Source: Sophora flavescens (lineage: Eukaryota; Streptophyta; Magnoliopsida; Fabales; Fabaceae). From it: a DNA stretch of 64,000 nt. The stretch is taken from positions 80,671,607-80,735,606 of the forward strand of contig CM061065.1 in the NCBI GenBank assembly GCA_030762895.1, read 5' to 3'. Of this stretch, positions 1 through 11,423 are shown piece after piece. The first letter of the stretch is position 1; each line of letters opens with the position of its first letter. The position numbers and the translations under genes are program-made. The notes below the pieces were generated by a model. It was not told the DNA's origin and did no database searches. It was given only the letters and a program-made list of their open reading frames with translations.

Positions 1-1009
1 ATTGTGCCTTATGATGAATTGTATGATGTTTGTCGCAATACCACCTATGATAGGGGTATCGAAGAGAAATACCGCCTTAATGGGGTATTGAAAGTAACAT
101 CGCCATGTGGTTGGGATGTCGAAAATGAGTAATACTACCTAAAAAGGAGTATCGAAAGTAACACCGTCACAGGTTGGGGTGTCGAAAAAAGAGAAATACC
201 ACCATGTTCACATGGGAGGTATTGAAATGGAAATGTCCCCGACAGGAGGGTGACATCGAAACACTCCTCATGAGTAGGGGTGGGCAATGGGACGCCATTG
301 TCGTGTGATGTGTGAATTTATGGCATGCTGGGAAGAGACCAATTTAATTAGGAGGTCTTCGGGCCACTTGGATTAATCTAGAATTTATTTGGTATATGGA
401 ATGTGATGTATTGAGATGAGTTATTGTTACGTTATATGATATTCAGTTGATGAGATTATTATTGATATTAAAAGTATTTTGTTTTATATATATTATTTTG
501 GAAAATTAGCGGGTGCCACGGATAGTTTTTCCGGTTACCGCGCCGGCTGAGAACAATGCTATTTTCGAAAATATTTTATAAAACTGTATTGTTGATCACT
601 GAGATTTTATATCTCATTATAAGTACTGTTTTCAAAGACCGAGGACATCGCCGTTGATGACCCAGAGGCCTGAGGAGTCATCTTCTTATCACTTAGTTGG
701 TTAGTAATGCAGTATGGTTGAGGGTGCTGACGACGTTCTTTTTTGTTTACGTATTGTTTTTTTTTCTCGGATTGTAATTAGACGCCCGGTTTTGAGGCTT
801 TTCTTTTTATTTGGTTTTTATCTCGAGGTATGGATTATTAATTTATTTATTACTTTGATACATTATTATCATTTTATTTAATATGATGTATTTTCAGACT
901 TTAAATATTTTTTTAATTTTTCTTTACGAGATATATGTTTTAATTAAATGTTTCAAAGGATTTTTATTGATTCTATCTTGGGATTACTAATGTAACAAAG
1001 GGCGTTACA
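1..1009 (+). mobile_element. Right end of a Tekay-like LTR, left part outside window
   Basis: No gene is seen. The stretch ends in GGGCGTTACA directly against the copia gag reading frame, like the TGTAACAC...GTGTTACA termini of the LTRs at 5423, 55515 and 61450. It shares phrases with them, such as a 'cgggtgccacgg...ccggttaccgcgccgg' block near 510-550. Positions 30-280 hold degenerate tandem units built on 'ggggtatcgaaa...gtaacaccg', comparable to the minisatellite of the 55515 LTR. An LTR inserted into the sirevirus gag would explain why gag starts abruptly at 1010. Whether this is a solo LTR or the 3' LTR of a full element cannot be told. Confidence 0.55.
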
Positions 1010-2060
1010 ACTTGGAGATGAAGTTGCACCAAAGAAGGGAAAGTCAATTGCTCTGAAAGTTGATCAAAAGTCAGCAAAAGCAAAAGTTTCTAAGGCTCTA
1101 AAGGCAGACAAGTCATCCAGTGATGCTGACCTGTCTGAACACGAGGATTCTGAGAGTGATGAAGAATTGTCTCTCCTGACCAGAAAGATAAAGCCTCTCC
1201 TACAGAAAAATAAGTTCAAGAGGGATAAGCCATTCAAAAGGTTCAACAAGGACAAGAACTTCAAAGAATCCACTCCAACAGACAAAAGTCCAATTGTCTG
1301 CCATTAGTGCAAGAAGCCTGGTCACATCAAGGTTGAATGTCCTCAACTCAAGAAGGCCCCTTTTAAGAAATTCTTCAAGAAGAAGAAGAAAGGAATGATG
1401 GCTACTTGGAAGGATCTGGAGTCAACATCTTCTGATGAAGAAACAGAGGAAGAAGCCAATCTCTGTTTGATGTCCAACACTGACTCAGACTCAGACGATG
1501 AGGTACATCCTGACTATGAGGAATTACTTGATGCCTATGAGGAGTTGCTGGAGGAATCCATATCTATGGCCTTCAAATCCCTCAAGGGAGAGATTGTAAA
1601 GCTCACCAATGAGCACAAACTAAAATCTCAAGAGTGTGAGAAGCTGGCTAAAGAGAACAGTGAGCTGAAGACTGAAAAGTCTAATGAAACTAAGATCTCA
1701 AGTGAAACATCACCATCTAAAGAAGTTGAAAAACTTCAACAGAAAGTGGAAGAGCTCACTTCTGATCTTGCCAAATTTGTTAATGGTAGAGATAATCTGA
1801 CTAAGCTACTTGGGCATCGAGGGACTCTCTTAACAAAGAAGGTATTGGATATGTCCATCAAACACATCATAAAGTATCAACTAAAGCTTCTACAAGATTC
1901 GTTAAGTCAATCAGTAACTAAATCTGCACTCAGTAACCTCGTGGAAAAATTGGACATGTTATGTCCAAGTGTATTCACAGGAAAAGAAGGAAGTCGTCAC
2001 AGACTCCTAAAACTAATAGAAAATGACCCAGAAAAATATGAGTACCTAAAGATCAAATAA
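1010..2060 (+). pseudogene. gag: Sirevirus gag, 3' part, with nonsense codon in the zinc knuckle
   Basis: Gag is the nucleocapsid polyprotein that packages element RNA. One frame is open from 1011 except for a TAG at 1305-1307, which replaces the third residue of the CCHC knuckle (C-H-stop-C-K-K-P-G-H...C). After the knuckle come a lysine-rich stretch, an acidic serine-rich block (about 1425-1500) and a predicted coiled coil rich in K, E and L (about 1550-1790), as in sireviruses. The frame closes with TAA at 2058-2060 just before protease. The segment from about 1810 to 2057 is open but I do not recognise it as standard gag. The N-terminal half lies beyond the LTR that ends at 1009. Confidence 0.8.
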
Positions 2061-2063
2061 TTT

Positions 2064-2396
2064 TTGTTGCAGATGTCCTCAACAGGACAAAGAAAACACC
2101 ACTGCTGGTACCTGGACAATGGTTGCTCGCGTCATATGACAGGAGAAAGGTCTATGTTCCTAGACCTCCAACTTAAGAAAGGAGTACACGTTGCCTTTGG
2201 AGGGAATCAGAAAGGAAAAGTTATAGGAATTGGTACTATTGGTGGTAAACCCCCTCTTCCCTCTATATCTAATGTTCTTATGGTTAAAGGATTAAAACAC
2301 AATTTGCTTAGCATAAGTCAATTATGTGATAGTGGATTTGATGTTTCCTTTACCAAGGATGTATGCATAGTTAAAGAGGATGTATGCATAGTGTAA
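2064..2396 (+). pseudogene. pol: Copia aspartic protease fragment
   Basis: This is the retroviral-type aspartic protease that would mature Gag-Pol. The active-site region reads WYLDNGCSRHMTG, where copia elements normally have LDSGCSRHMTG; the catalytic Asp is kept but the next Ser is Asn. The following glycine-rich segment (FGGNQKGKVIGIGTIG) and the NVLMVKGLKHNLLSISQLCD block are typical of copia protease leading into the GAG-pre-integrase region. Near the end, the phrase 'gatgtatgcatagttaaagag' is partly duplicated and is followed by TAA. The next domain continues in another frame, so the polyprotein is broken here. Confidence 0.8.
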
Positions 2397-2404
2397 CCTG
2401 TCTT

Positions 2405-3300
2405 ATGTCTAAAAAGGATGAGAGGTGGTTATGGCATAAGAAACTAGGACATGCTAGTATGAAACTAATTTCTAAATTAAAAAGGAATAATCTTGTGAGA
2501 TGATTTCCTGATATTAGTTTTAAGAAAGATGTCTTGTGTGATGCATGTCAGAAAGGTAAACAGATAAAATCAAGTTTCAAATCTAAAAACCAAGTATCAA
2601 CCTCTAGACCTCTTTAGTTGTTACACATGGATCTGTTTGGTCCAGTTAGTGTTGCCAGCCTGGCTGTAAGAAAATATGGATTTGTCATAGTTGATGACTA
2701 TTCTAGATACACATATATGGGTACTCCTCTTAACCCTCAAGGATGAGTCCTTTAAGGATTTCTCAGTATTTTGCAAAAGAGTACAAAATGAGCAGGGTTT
2801 CTGTATTTCTACCTTTAGAAGTGATCATGGGGGAGAATTTGAAAATGAGCAGACAGTTCCGTGAGGAGAATGAGATCTCCCACAATTTCTTTGCACCTAG
2901 AACTCCACAGCAAAATGGAGTGATTGAGAGAAAGAACAGATCTCTGCAAGAGATGGCTAGATCTATGCTCAGTGAAAATAATCTCCCTAAGTACTTCTGG
3001 GCAGAAGCTGTAAACACTGCTTGTTATATATAAAACAAAATACTTATTAGGCCTTTTCTAAATAAGACTCCCTATAAATTGTGGAAAGGAAACAACCCCA
3101 GCATATCTTATTTGCATGCTTTTGGATGTGAATGTTTTATTCTGAATACTAGAGATAATCTTGGAAAGTTTGATTCTAAGGTAGATAAAGGTATTTTCGT
3201 AGGATACTCTGAAATGTCTAAGGCTTTTAGAGTTTACAATTCAAGAACTTGTATTATTGAAGAATCTGTTCATGTTAAATTCAATGATGGATTAAAGATT
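2405..3300 (+). pseudogene. pol: Copia integrase, broken into three frame segments
   Basis: Integrase inserts the cDNA into the genome. The HHCC zinc-binding part is readable (WHKKLGHASM..., CDACQKGKQ) at about 2429-2560, with stops at TGA 2501-2503 and TAG 2615-2617. The catalytic core shows the first Asp in HMDLFGP (about 2630), VDDYSRYT (about 2690), the second Asp in SDHGGEFEN (about 2820, in a different frame) and the Glu in NGVIERKNRSL (about 2920). A frame change lies near 2720-2760 and a second before the TPQQNG motif. TAA at 3031-3033 interrupts the distal part, which continues as HAFGCECFI and the KGIFVGYS motif up to about 3300. Confidence 0.82.
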
Positions 3301-4299
3301 GATAAAGAACTATCAGATCTAGAAGATGATCTTTCAGGTCTTGATATAAACAAGTCAGAAAGTCAACAACCCGATCTAACCAAGACAGAACCTGTGCTTG
3401 AGGCTGACAGACAAGTGGAGCAGACAAGTCAGCAGACAAGTCAAGATCTTCATGTTGATCTCAAAAGGGATTGGAAGTTCAACACTCATCATCCTAAGGA
3501 TCTTATTATTGGAAATCCTTCTGAAGGAGTAAGAACCAGATCCACATTAAGAGAATCAAGCAATGTGGCCTTTATATCAGATTTGGAGCCAAAACGCATT
3601 GAAGAAGCTCTTGAGGATGAAAGCTGGATTCTTGCTATGCAAGAAGAACTTAACCAGTTCACCAGAAATGATGTCTGGACTCTTGTCTCTAAGCCTAAAA
3701 ACAAGTCTGTTATTGGAACAAGATGGGTCTTCAGAAACAAATTGGATGAAGATGGTAAAGTTGTCACAAATAAGGCAAGGTTAGTAGCTCAAGGCTATAA
3801 CCAACAAGAAGGTATTGATTATACTGAAACCTTTGCACCTGTAGCTAGAATAGAAGTCATACGCATTTTAATGTCATATGCTGCACAACACCAAATCACC
3901 ATGTTTCAAATGGATGTAAAAAGTGCTTTTCTAAATGGTATAATTGAAGAAGAAGTGTATGTTAAACAACCCCCTGGTTTTGAGGTTACTGATAAACCAG
4001 ATCACGTTTTCAAACTTAAAAAGGCATTATATGGTTTGAAACAAGCACCTAGAGCATGGTATGATAGGCTTAGTTCTTTTCTCATGCATAATGGTTTTAC
4101 TAGAGGACAAGTAGACACTACTTTATTCAAGAAATGCTCTAAAGAGAACTTTATTATAGTTCAAATATATGTTGATGATATTATTTTTGGAGCAACTAAT
4201 GGAAAGTTGTGCAAGGAATTTTCAAATCTAATGCAAGCTGAATTTGAGATGAGCATGATGGGAGAATTGAAGTTCTTCCTTGGATTACAAATCAAGTAG
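3301..4299 (+). pseudogene. pol: Copia reverse transcriptase domain (RVT_2), frame ends early
   Basis: This encodes the RNA-dependent DNA polymerase of the copia element. The frame open from 3034 to 4299 covers the integrase tail, an acidic linker and most of the RT domain. Recognisable RT motifs are NDVWTLV, GTRWVFRNKLDEDG, NKARLVAQGYNQ, ETFAPVAR, MDVKSAFLNG, VYVKQPPGF, LKKALYGLKQAPRAWY and the catalytic YVDD at 4168-4179. It is the best preserved part of the element. A TAG at 4297-4299 ends it just after FFLGLQIK, where intact elements continue into the thumb and connection region. Confidence 0.88.
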
Positions 4300-5113
4300 A
4301 CAAGTGATGGAATTTACATTCATCAAAAAAAGTATACTAAGGAGATACTCAAAATACAAAAGGGAAAATGCAAAGCTCATGAAAACCCCTATGCAAACCA
4401 ATGCAAAACTAAGCAAATATGATGAAGGTAAAAAGGTATATCAAACTGTCTACAGAGGTATGATTGGCTCTTTACTGTACTTAACTTCAAGCAGACATGA
4501 CATTCAATTTATTGTCTGTATGTGTGCTAGATTCCAATCCGATCCTAGAGAATCTCATCTTAAGACTGTTAAAAGAATATTTAGATATTTGCTTTGAACT
4601 ACTAATCTTGGTTTGCTGTATTTAAGATCAAAAGAATACAGATTAGTGGGATATTGTGATGCTGATTTTGCTGGAGACAGAATAGAAAGAAAAAGTACTA
4701 GTGGAGGATGTCACTTCATTGGAGCAAGTTTAGTCTCATGGTCAAGCAAGAGACAGACAACTATTGCATTGTCTACTACTGAAGCAGAATACAACTCTGC
4801 TGCTAGTTGCTGCTCTTAACTCTTATGGGTAGAACATCAACTTGAGGATTACTCTATTTATGAACATAACATATCTGTATGGTGTGATAATTCCAGTGCT
4901 ATATGCTTAACTAAAAATCCAATTCAGCATTCTAAGGCTAAGCATATTGAAATCAAACATCATTTTATTAGGGATTATGTTCAGAAAGGCACCTTTGATA
5001 TTAAGTTTGTTAAAACTGAAAATCAATGGGCTGATATTTTCACTAAACCCTTAGCAGAAGAAAGGTTTTTATTTATTAGAGATAATCTAAACATGCATTG
5101 CATTGTTGAATGA
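4300..5113 (+). pseudogene. pol: Copia RT connection and RNase H domain
   Basis: RNase H removes the RNA template during cDNA synthesis. The region continues pol after the TAG at 4297-4299, in a shifted frame from about 4370. Visible motifs are YRGMIGSLLYLTSSRHDI, GYCDADFAGD, KSTSGGCHFIGASLVSW, ALSTTEAEYNSAA, VWCDNSSAICLTKNP, AKHIEIKHHFIRDYV and ADIFTKPL. Stops interrupt it after FRYLL (near 4597) and after AASCCS (4817-4819). The natural C-terminal stop is TGA at 5111-5113. Confidence 0.85.
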
Positions 5114-5422
5114 CATGTCTGAGTGTTAAACTGTCTGTGCTTTATCACCTATCTATGCTTACCTGTCTGGCTTTGCCGAGTCACTATGCTAGAACTCAAC
5201 AGTTTTGTTGAAATGCATATTAAGTGTTTAATACCATTCCCTTATCTGAAGCTAATCATGTGCATGGTAGTTTATATATCTCGAAACCATGTTTTCATCA
5301 TGTCTTAAGTGGGTGTTGCGGTTCCCCATACAAATCGTGTCGTTTTGATTTAAAGATGTCGTTTTTTTTTCTCCTACTTTTATGACTATAAAAGACAATA
5401 GATCAGAAAGGTTGAACCTTTA
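5114..5422 (+). other. Spacer between sirevirus pol and the inserted LTR
   Basis: No gene is seen. This is the untranslated spacer after pol. It continues as 8565-8655 on the far side of the solo LTR and leads into the envelope-like ORF. Its last five bases, CTTTA, are the target duplication of that LTR. Confidence 0.6.
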
Positions 5423-8400
5423 TGTAACACCCTAGTTTTTACACATATGATTAATTATTTTACTTGGATGTTTATGTTTATTTTGTTATACGGTTTAGTT
5501 TGAGTAATTAAATTACTCTCTTCAAATTATTTTATCGGGTGCGTTAGCACTGACTTATTTCAGTGAATGTACGCTTACTAGACAATAATTTATATTATTT
5601 TCACTATTATTACCAGTACAGAAAAATGTTTTAAATAATATGATTGAAAGAAAATTATTTTCATATTTTATCCTATTTAATTTTAGATTTGAAAATAAAC
5701 TGGTTTGACATTAATCGGAGATTAAATGTTGGACCGTGGATTTACTTAGTTGATCAATTCAACTATCAATCTCTACTTTATTTCAAATTTTGGAAGTATG
5801 TATTTATCAACCTTTATTTTTAGATTCAAAAACCAAAAACATGTATATTTTTAGACTCAATATTTTATCACTCATTTTTTACCTATCACTAAATGTTAGG
5901 TTAAAAACATAAATACTCTCTCCTTTCCTTCCAGCAGACTCGATACTCCCCCTCACCCTTTTATTATTTTCCTCCTCTGCCATCTTCTTCCTTCCTTCAT
6001 ACTTTTTCCTCTCCGCAACAAGCCGCCTTCTACTCCATCTCTTCAGTCGCGCGCCGCAGCCTCGGGAGCATCGTCCGCCGCTGCTTAATGCATGAGAGAA
6101 GATGACGCGACCCAACTCATTCTCCAACGCGTTTCGTTCGTCACCACTCGCTGCATGTTCTGTTCTGGCCACTCTACCGTCGTTGCCGCCGTCCATGGTA
6201 GATCCGCCATTTTTGGTGTGGTTCGAGCTCTCCTTTTCCTTCCCATGAAGCTTAGTTTTGTTTATGAATCATGGCTGCTACTAGACTCTCCACCGCCACT
6301 GTGATCTTGCCGGAGCCGTCGTGACGCCGCCACACCCATGGCTGGACGTCGCAACCTCTTTAGTTCTTCTGCTACAGGTAAGGGGAGCTTGCCTAGGGAT
6401 ATTCAATAACTATATGCATGTGTGTAAGTGTGTAATTGAGTGTTGTGAATATTATTGTGATATTGAGCCAATACTTGAATAACTTGTTTACTTGAACTAT
6501 TGTGGTTATTACTTGAAGTTGAACATTTCTTGCTTTAAAGTGCTATGAATTATATATATGTGATGAACTGTCATTAACTGTGATATTATTATTGTTGTGA
6601 ATATATTACTGTTGATTGAAGTTTGAGAAGTCGGACTTGAGTTTGTGCCCAATGACTATAAGGATTAAAAGCCTTAATAAGCCTTGAATAGAACTTTGAA
6701 AGTTTTGTATTCACTTATAAAAGTTCCTTGTTTAAAGTACTTACTTCAGAAGAATAAGATCTTTGTTTTTAGAAAAATGTTGAAGTGATTTTAAGTTGAA
6801 GGAAACTACCTTTTAATGATCAAGAGTTTTGTACGAGGGAAAACCCTTTCGAACTGTAGGTTTTATGAAAGAAAAACCCTTTGAAAATATTGACTTTATT
6901 CCATCAAGGAATTTCAAAAACAAACGAATTTCCTAAATGTTTTAGAAAAGATTTTGCAAAGGAAAAAAAAGGATTTTCTCCTAAATGATTTAGAAACGTT
7001 CTGGTTACTTGGATAAGTGACCGAGGTTTTGTTTTGGTTTTGATTTTCACTGAGCGAAAAGTAAGCACATGTGAAAGAGAGTACTAGTTCGCGAGACGTC
7101 GCCTCTAGTATTCAGTTGTATGCACGCGATCCGGGATCCGTGTCAAGAATTATGGACCAAGGGTCCTAATCGTGATATTATGGGCTAAGAGTCCTCATTT
7201 TGAAATTGAGGACCGTGTGTCCTAATTTCGTTGTTATGGTATAGGGGTCCTTATCATGTTGAAATAAAACATGGATATTGTAATTGTTTCTACGACCACA
7301 ACCTCGGACTGTGCATCGGTCTAAGGTGTTGTGATTGAGCACTCGGGCTGCGTGTCCTGTGTTATTGATTTTCAAGTAATGAACATTGTGAATAATCGTT
7401 AGCTTTGGGCTTCGACAACAGAAAAGAGTGAACACAAAGAAAAGTCTCGATAATGAAAAGTCTTTTATTCATATGCATTTCCCCTTAGCAGACGTGCTTG
7501 AGTTATTCGAATACCCGCTTAACATGTGGTATTCAATGAGGTATACATCCGAATGACCTTTATAAGGGATTCGTGATGATGTTGATCCGGGCGCATGAGG
7601 TGACAGAGACAACTTGCCAAACGGGGCGTATGAGCCTGATCAACTCTTTCTTTCTTAATGATAAAACGATGATGGAATCTCACGAGATTAAGTTTAGAGC
7701 CTAATTATTGAAGTGTCATGCATTCTCTTTATAAAACTGATTGTTCGGGTATGAGACCCACTGATATAACACTTTTCATTTTATCTCTGAATAATAATTA
7801 AATGTTAATGTGCTGAGGTGATGTATGTATCGTGTATATGGTTGTTGTGTGATATATCCATTTGTCGGTATCTCACCCTTACAGATATATCAGGTTTCTT
7901 CTGGTTCGCTATAGTACCCCGGGTACTTTAGTACAGATGGTGCAGAGGAGTCTTCCTAAGTCACTCGGAGACTTAGATCTAGTTGTTTGATGAAGTACTT
8001 GATTGTGGAATGACCACGTGAGTTTTCCTCAGGAATAATTTTTAGAACGACCAGCTTAGGGTTTGAGACTTACATTTTTGATAAGTATGTATGAGTATGG
8101 CTCAGAGAGTATTTATTTTAAAATGGAATGTTTATGGCTCGGAGAGCATCTCTTTTGAATGAAAACCTAACTTTTTCCTTTTGGTCATGTATAACTTATT
8201 GATGTAACTATTTTTAGTATATTACTGCCTGGTGGTATTTGGTATAACTGGAATGGAAATGTAATTATTTTATCAGGTGTTCTTTTACCTGGGATGTTCG
8301 AATTACAGAGGAGACTCTGTCGAAATTTTTGTAAAAATGCTAGCTTTTATTCAAGTATATCTCTGGATCAAATAGACTTGTCAGGCTAAGATTGTAAACC

Positions 8401-8564
8401 GATGTGCCGATCAAGGCTTAGGTTTGGAGTCGTGACAAATTTTTATACCCAATTTCAGACGCTTATGTACTTATATAAATTATTTTTCGAAAGCAACCGG
8501 CAAATTATCTTTTTAATTTAAATTCCGCATGTGTTACGTAGTAATACCTAGTGGGAGTGTTACA
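5423..8564 (+). mobile_element. Solo Tekay-like LTR, 3142 bp, TSD CTTTA
   Basis: It starts TGTAACACCC and ends GTGTTACA, giving inverted termini TGTAACAC. The target duplication CTTTA is exact on both sides (5418-5422 and 8565-8569). There is no internal direct terminal repeat, primer-binding site or pol, so this looks like one long LTR left by LTR-LTR recombination. Long LTRs with TGTAACAC termini are typical of plant Tekay/Del chromoviruses; the lineage is an inference. It shares blocks with the antisense LTRs at 55515-59617 and 61450-64000: GTAAGGGGAG near 6378, 'atctccgg'-like and 'tctcaccctta...atatatc' blocks, and the terminal 250 bp. Short open frames around 5880-6300 look accidental. 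No gene is seen. Confidence 0.85.
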
Positions 8565-8655
8565 CTTTACGTTTTCAAAATTCCAAAATCTCTTTGTCTT
8601 TTCGTCTCTGAAACCCTATTCTCTCTCGAAACCCTAGAACTATTTTCTCTCAAAA

Positions 8656-9454
8656 ATGGCATCATCCAAGCGTCTCTCTGCAAAAGAAATCACTGAAAAA
8701 TACAATATCAAAGTTACTGAGATCGAGAAAATCATTCCGGGAAAGACTGTTGATCTTCAACAGATGAAGAAGCTAGGAATGGATGTCACTGAAGAGTTGG
8801 AGTACTCCAAGTGGACTCCTATCTTCGACATCAAGGAGCTTGTTCACCCTACGCTCGTTCAAACGTTTTAGAGAAATGTCGTGGTTTTCACCAACCGACT
8901 CAACGGAACCAAGAGATTTAAGGCTAAAATGGGGGATAGAACCCTTCTCTTCCCCATCAGCTCTCTGGAGCTTGTCACAAAATGTCCGAGAATCGGAGCT
9001 GGCTTCACACCCAACTGGGAAGATGAAGTGGGAGTTGACAATGTCAACATTGCCATCTATGGTGTTCCCAAGCTTGTGAACCCTAAACCTGTCAACATGG
9101 TGGTCAAGTCTGTTGGAGTGCGTGATGCTAAGGAAAGGCTCACGAGATTGTGACCAAGATGGACAGATTTGCTCTGTACCACTTGATCCACAAAATCAAG
9201 GTTGACATCAACGACCTTATCTAGATGTACCTTGAGACTCTGATCAAGAGAACCAACATGCAGACCTATCCCTATGGGATGTTGCTGACAAGGGTCTTCG
9301 GGAACAAGTTGTTTGTTCCTAGTGATGTTCACTTTGTGGACATGTCACTGCCCATAGACGGGAAGATACTGTCTATGATGGACATCAAGGGAATCCTTCT
9401 TGCTGATGACGAAACAGATGAGAAGAAGAAGAAGAAGAAGAAGAAGAAGAAGAA

Positions 9455-9485
<31 letters not shown>

Positions 9486-10979
9486 AAGAAGAAGAAGAAG
9501 AAGAAGAAGAAGAAGAAGAAGAAGAAGAAGAAGAAGAAGAAGAAGAAGAAGAAGAAGAAGAAGAAGAAGCCTGCTGTTAAGCAGACGGAGGAAGAACCAG
9601 TGGTTTCCACTCATGAATCTGAAGTCCCCATTTCTGAGAGATTGTTCAAACCATCTGGAAAAGTGGACAGACAAGACCAAATTCTAGAGCTGCAACCTTC
9701 AGTGTCTGAAGATTCTGCTGAGACAGTTGAGCCCTTCAGGTTCAGGCTGAGGAGACCCTCTCCCAAGAGGAAGACTAGTGAAGCTGAGGAATTAGTGGAT
9801 GTTCCTTCCCATCCCAGCAAGAAAAGGAAGCTGGTGAAGACCTTTGCCAAGGTCAGACAAGTTGAGTCTGAGCCTAGCAAAGAGGAAGCATCTGCTCAAG
9901 GGGAGTAGACAGAGCAAGTCCTATAAGAACCAAAGAAGACTTTCATCTTGGGAATTATTCCCAAAAAGAGAAGATCTGGTTATCCAGTACCTGCAAAGAC
10001 TGAAGTGCCTGCAGAGGCTAACACTGCAGAAGACCTGTCTGGAGGAGCTCAGACAGTTGTACCCGAGGATGACCAAGTGTCTCCTTCTAACAAGAAGTTG
10101 AAGATATCTGAAGAGCAGACATCTCCTTCATTCCCTTCCCCTTCTCATCAAGGTATCGTCACCCCATCTGTCTCTTCTCCATCTGCCCTTTTTGTTCAAC
10201 CTCTCTCTGTTGCATCTCATCTTTCTTCACCTGTCCACTCCTTTCAAACTCAAAAATCTTCTTTCACTATTATACCTGATGACTATCAGTACACAGTTGT
10301 TCACAGGGACTCTGCTCCCAAAGAACAAACTGGCATATCATCGAGACTCTTTGTGTCTGATCTGCAATCTCTTTTATTTTCAAGTATCTCACATGTCTCT
10401 TTCATCCCTTCTCCTTCACTTCATATTCTTAACCCCTGTAGAGAACTTTTCTTCTACCCACTTATTGTTGTCTTTATGTTAGTTACTGGATCAAATTCTT
10501 TCTTTTGTCATAATGATTCCTTATTACCTATCCCTCCCTCTGTTTTCGCTCAAACACCTCTTCCCTCACCTATCCAAAAAACAATCACCATACTATCTCT
10601 GTCCGAGAGACTTTCCTGTGTGTTTCCTTCACCTGATACTGACTTTGTCAGAATCAGTCTTATCTTCAAATTTGTCTTTCTTCTTTTTTATGCTCTTCAA
10701 ACTCTCCATGAACTTTTCTTCCCTTCCATCACCTCACCCCTATCTCTACCTAAGGCACCCCCAGTTTTAGCCTTACCCTGGCACTCTTCTCTGTCTGTCT
10801 CTTCCTCAAGCCTGTCTACAGAAGCCTTCACTTCTCAAACAGTGACCTTACAAGACTTTCATCTACTTCAAGGACAAGTAGAAGACTTAAGAAGACAGCT
10901 GGATGAAGAAAGACGAGCTAGGCTGCTCTTAGAGCAAAGGGTTGTTGCCTTATATTTATTACTTAGTCAATCTAGGTAG
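8656..10979 (+). pseudogene. Sirevirus envelope-like ORF with polylysine tract, broken
   Basis: This lies downstream of pol, where sireviruses carry an ORF compared to retroviral envelope on position and architecture only; its role is unproven. The ATG at 8656 follows the spacer interrupted by the solo LTR. The N-terminal part runs in one frame to about 9130, with TAG at 8869-8871. It then shifts frame, with TAG at 9222-9224, passes a lysine run of roughly 50 residues encoded by (AAG)n, and stops at TAG 9906-9908. The last part (9948-10979) is serine/proline-rich, has a hydrophobic stretch near 10440-10500 that could be a membrane segment, and ends in a K/E/R/L coiled coil (about 10850-10945). 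At least four lesions make it non-functional. Confidence 0.7.
9421..9569 (+). repeat. (AAG)n microsatellite encoding polylysine
   Basis: About 149 bp of almost perfect AAG/GAA repeat, broken once by a T near 9454. It lies inside the envelope-like frame. It keeps the frame, since the unit is three bases, and expanded from a natural lysine/glutamate-rich segment. Confidence 0.95.
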
Positions 10980-11423
10980 TTTTGTTACTCCGTTGTAAAC
11001 TGCCATGTACTTATCAAAGCTCATGATGAATAAAATATATTTCTTCCTTAATTTTCTTATTTCTTTATTTTTTTTATGATTACACCTTTTTACTGTTGAC
11101 AAAAGGGGGGAAATGAATATGATATGATCTTAATAAGAAAATAATACATGACATGAGTATGTTCTGATAGTTGCTATAATTTCTCAAATAAATCTTAAGT
11201 AAGATTGCTCTGATGATAATAATTTCAAAGTAAAACAAGTCAAACTTATGTGTGACTAAGTTAACCGGATTATATGATTAATCTTAATGTCTGATCAAGC
11301 ATCTGCATAAGCTGTCCGCTTAAGAAAATTTCAACCTGTCTGATATATGATATTTTTTTTGTTGATATTTTCTGAGGTTCATTAAATCATCTCAATGTTT
11401 GTCATCATCAAAAAGGGGGAGAT
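10980..11423 (+). other. Sirevirus 3' untranslated region and polypurine tract
   Basis: No gene is seen. After the envelope-like frame, about 430 bp lead to the purine run AAAAAGGGGGAGAT at 11410-11423, directly before the TG that opens the 3' LTR. This is the plus-strand primer site of reverse transcription. A second purine run (AAAAGGGGGGAAATGA, near 11100) is too far upstream to be the active site. Confidence 0.75.

Noticed and set aside
991..1009. TGTAACAAAGGGCGTTACA read as a tiny element with inverted ends
   Set aside because: Too short; the second half fits better as the right terminus of a Tekay-like LTR abutting gag.
5879..6304. Overlapping frames on both strands with GC-richer text inside the LTR at 5423
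   Set aside because: No motif, not kept in the related LTRs at 55515 and 61450, and lying wholly inside a solo LTR.
9329..9687. Open frames of polyphenylalanine, polyleucine and polyarginine
   Set aside because: They are other readings of the (AAG)n run within the envelope-like ORF.
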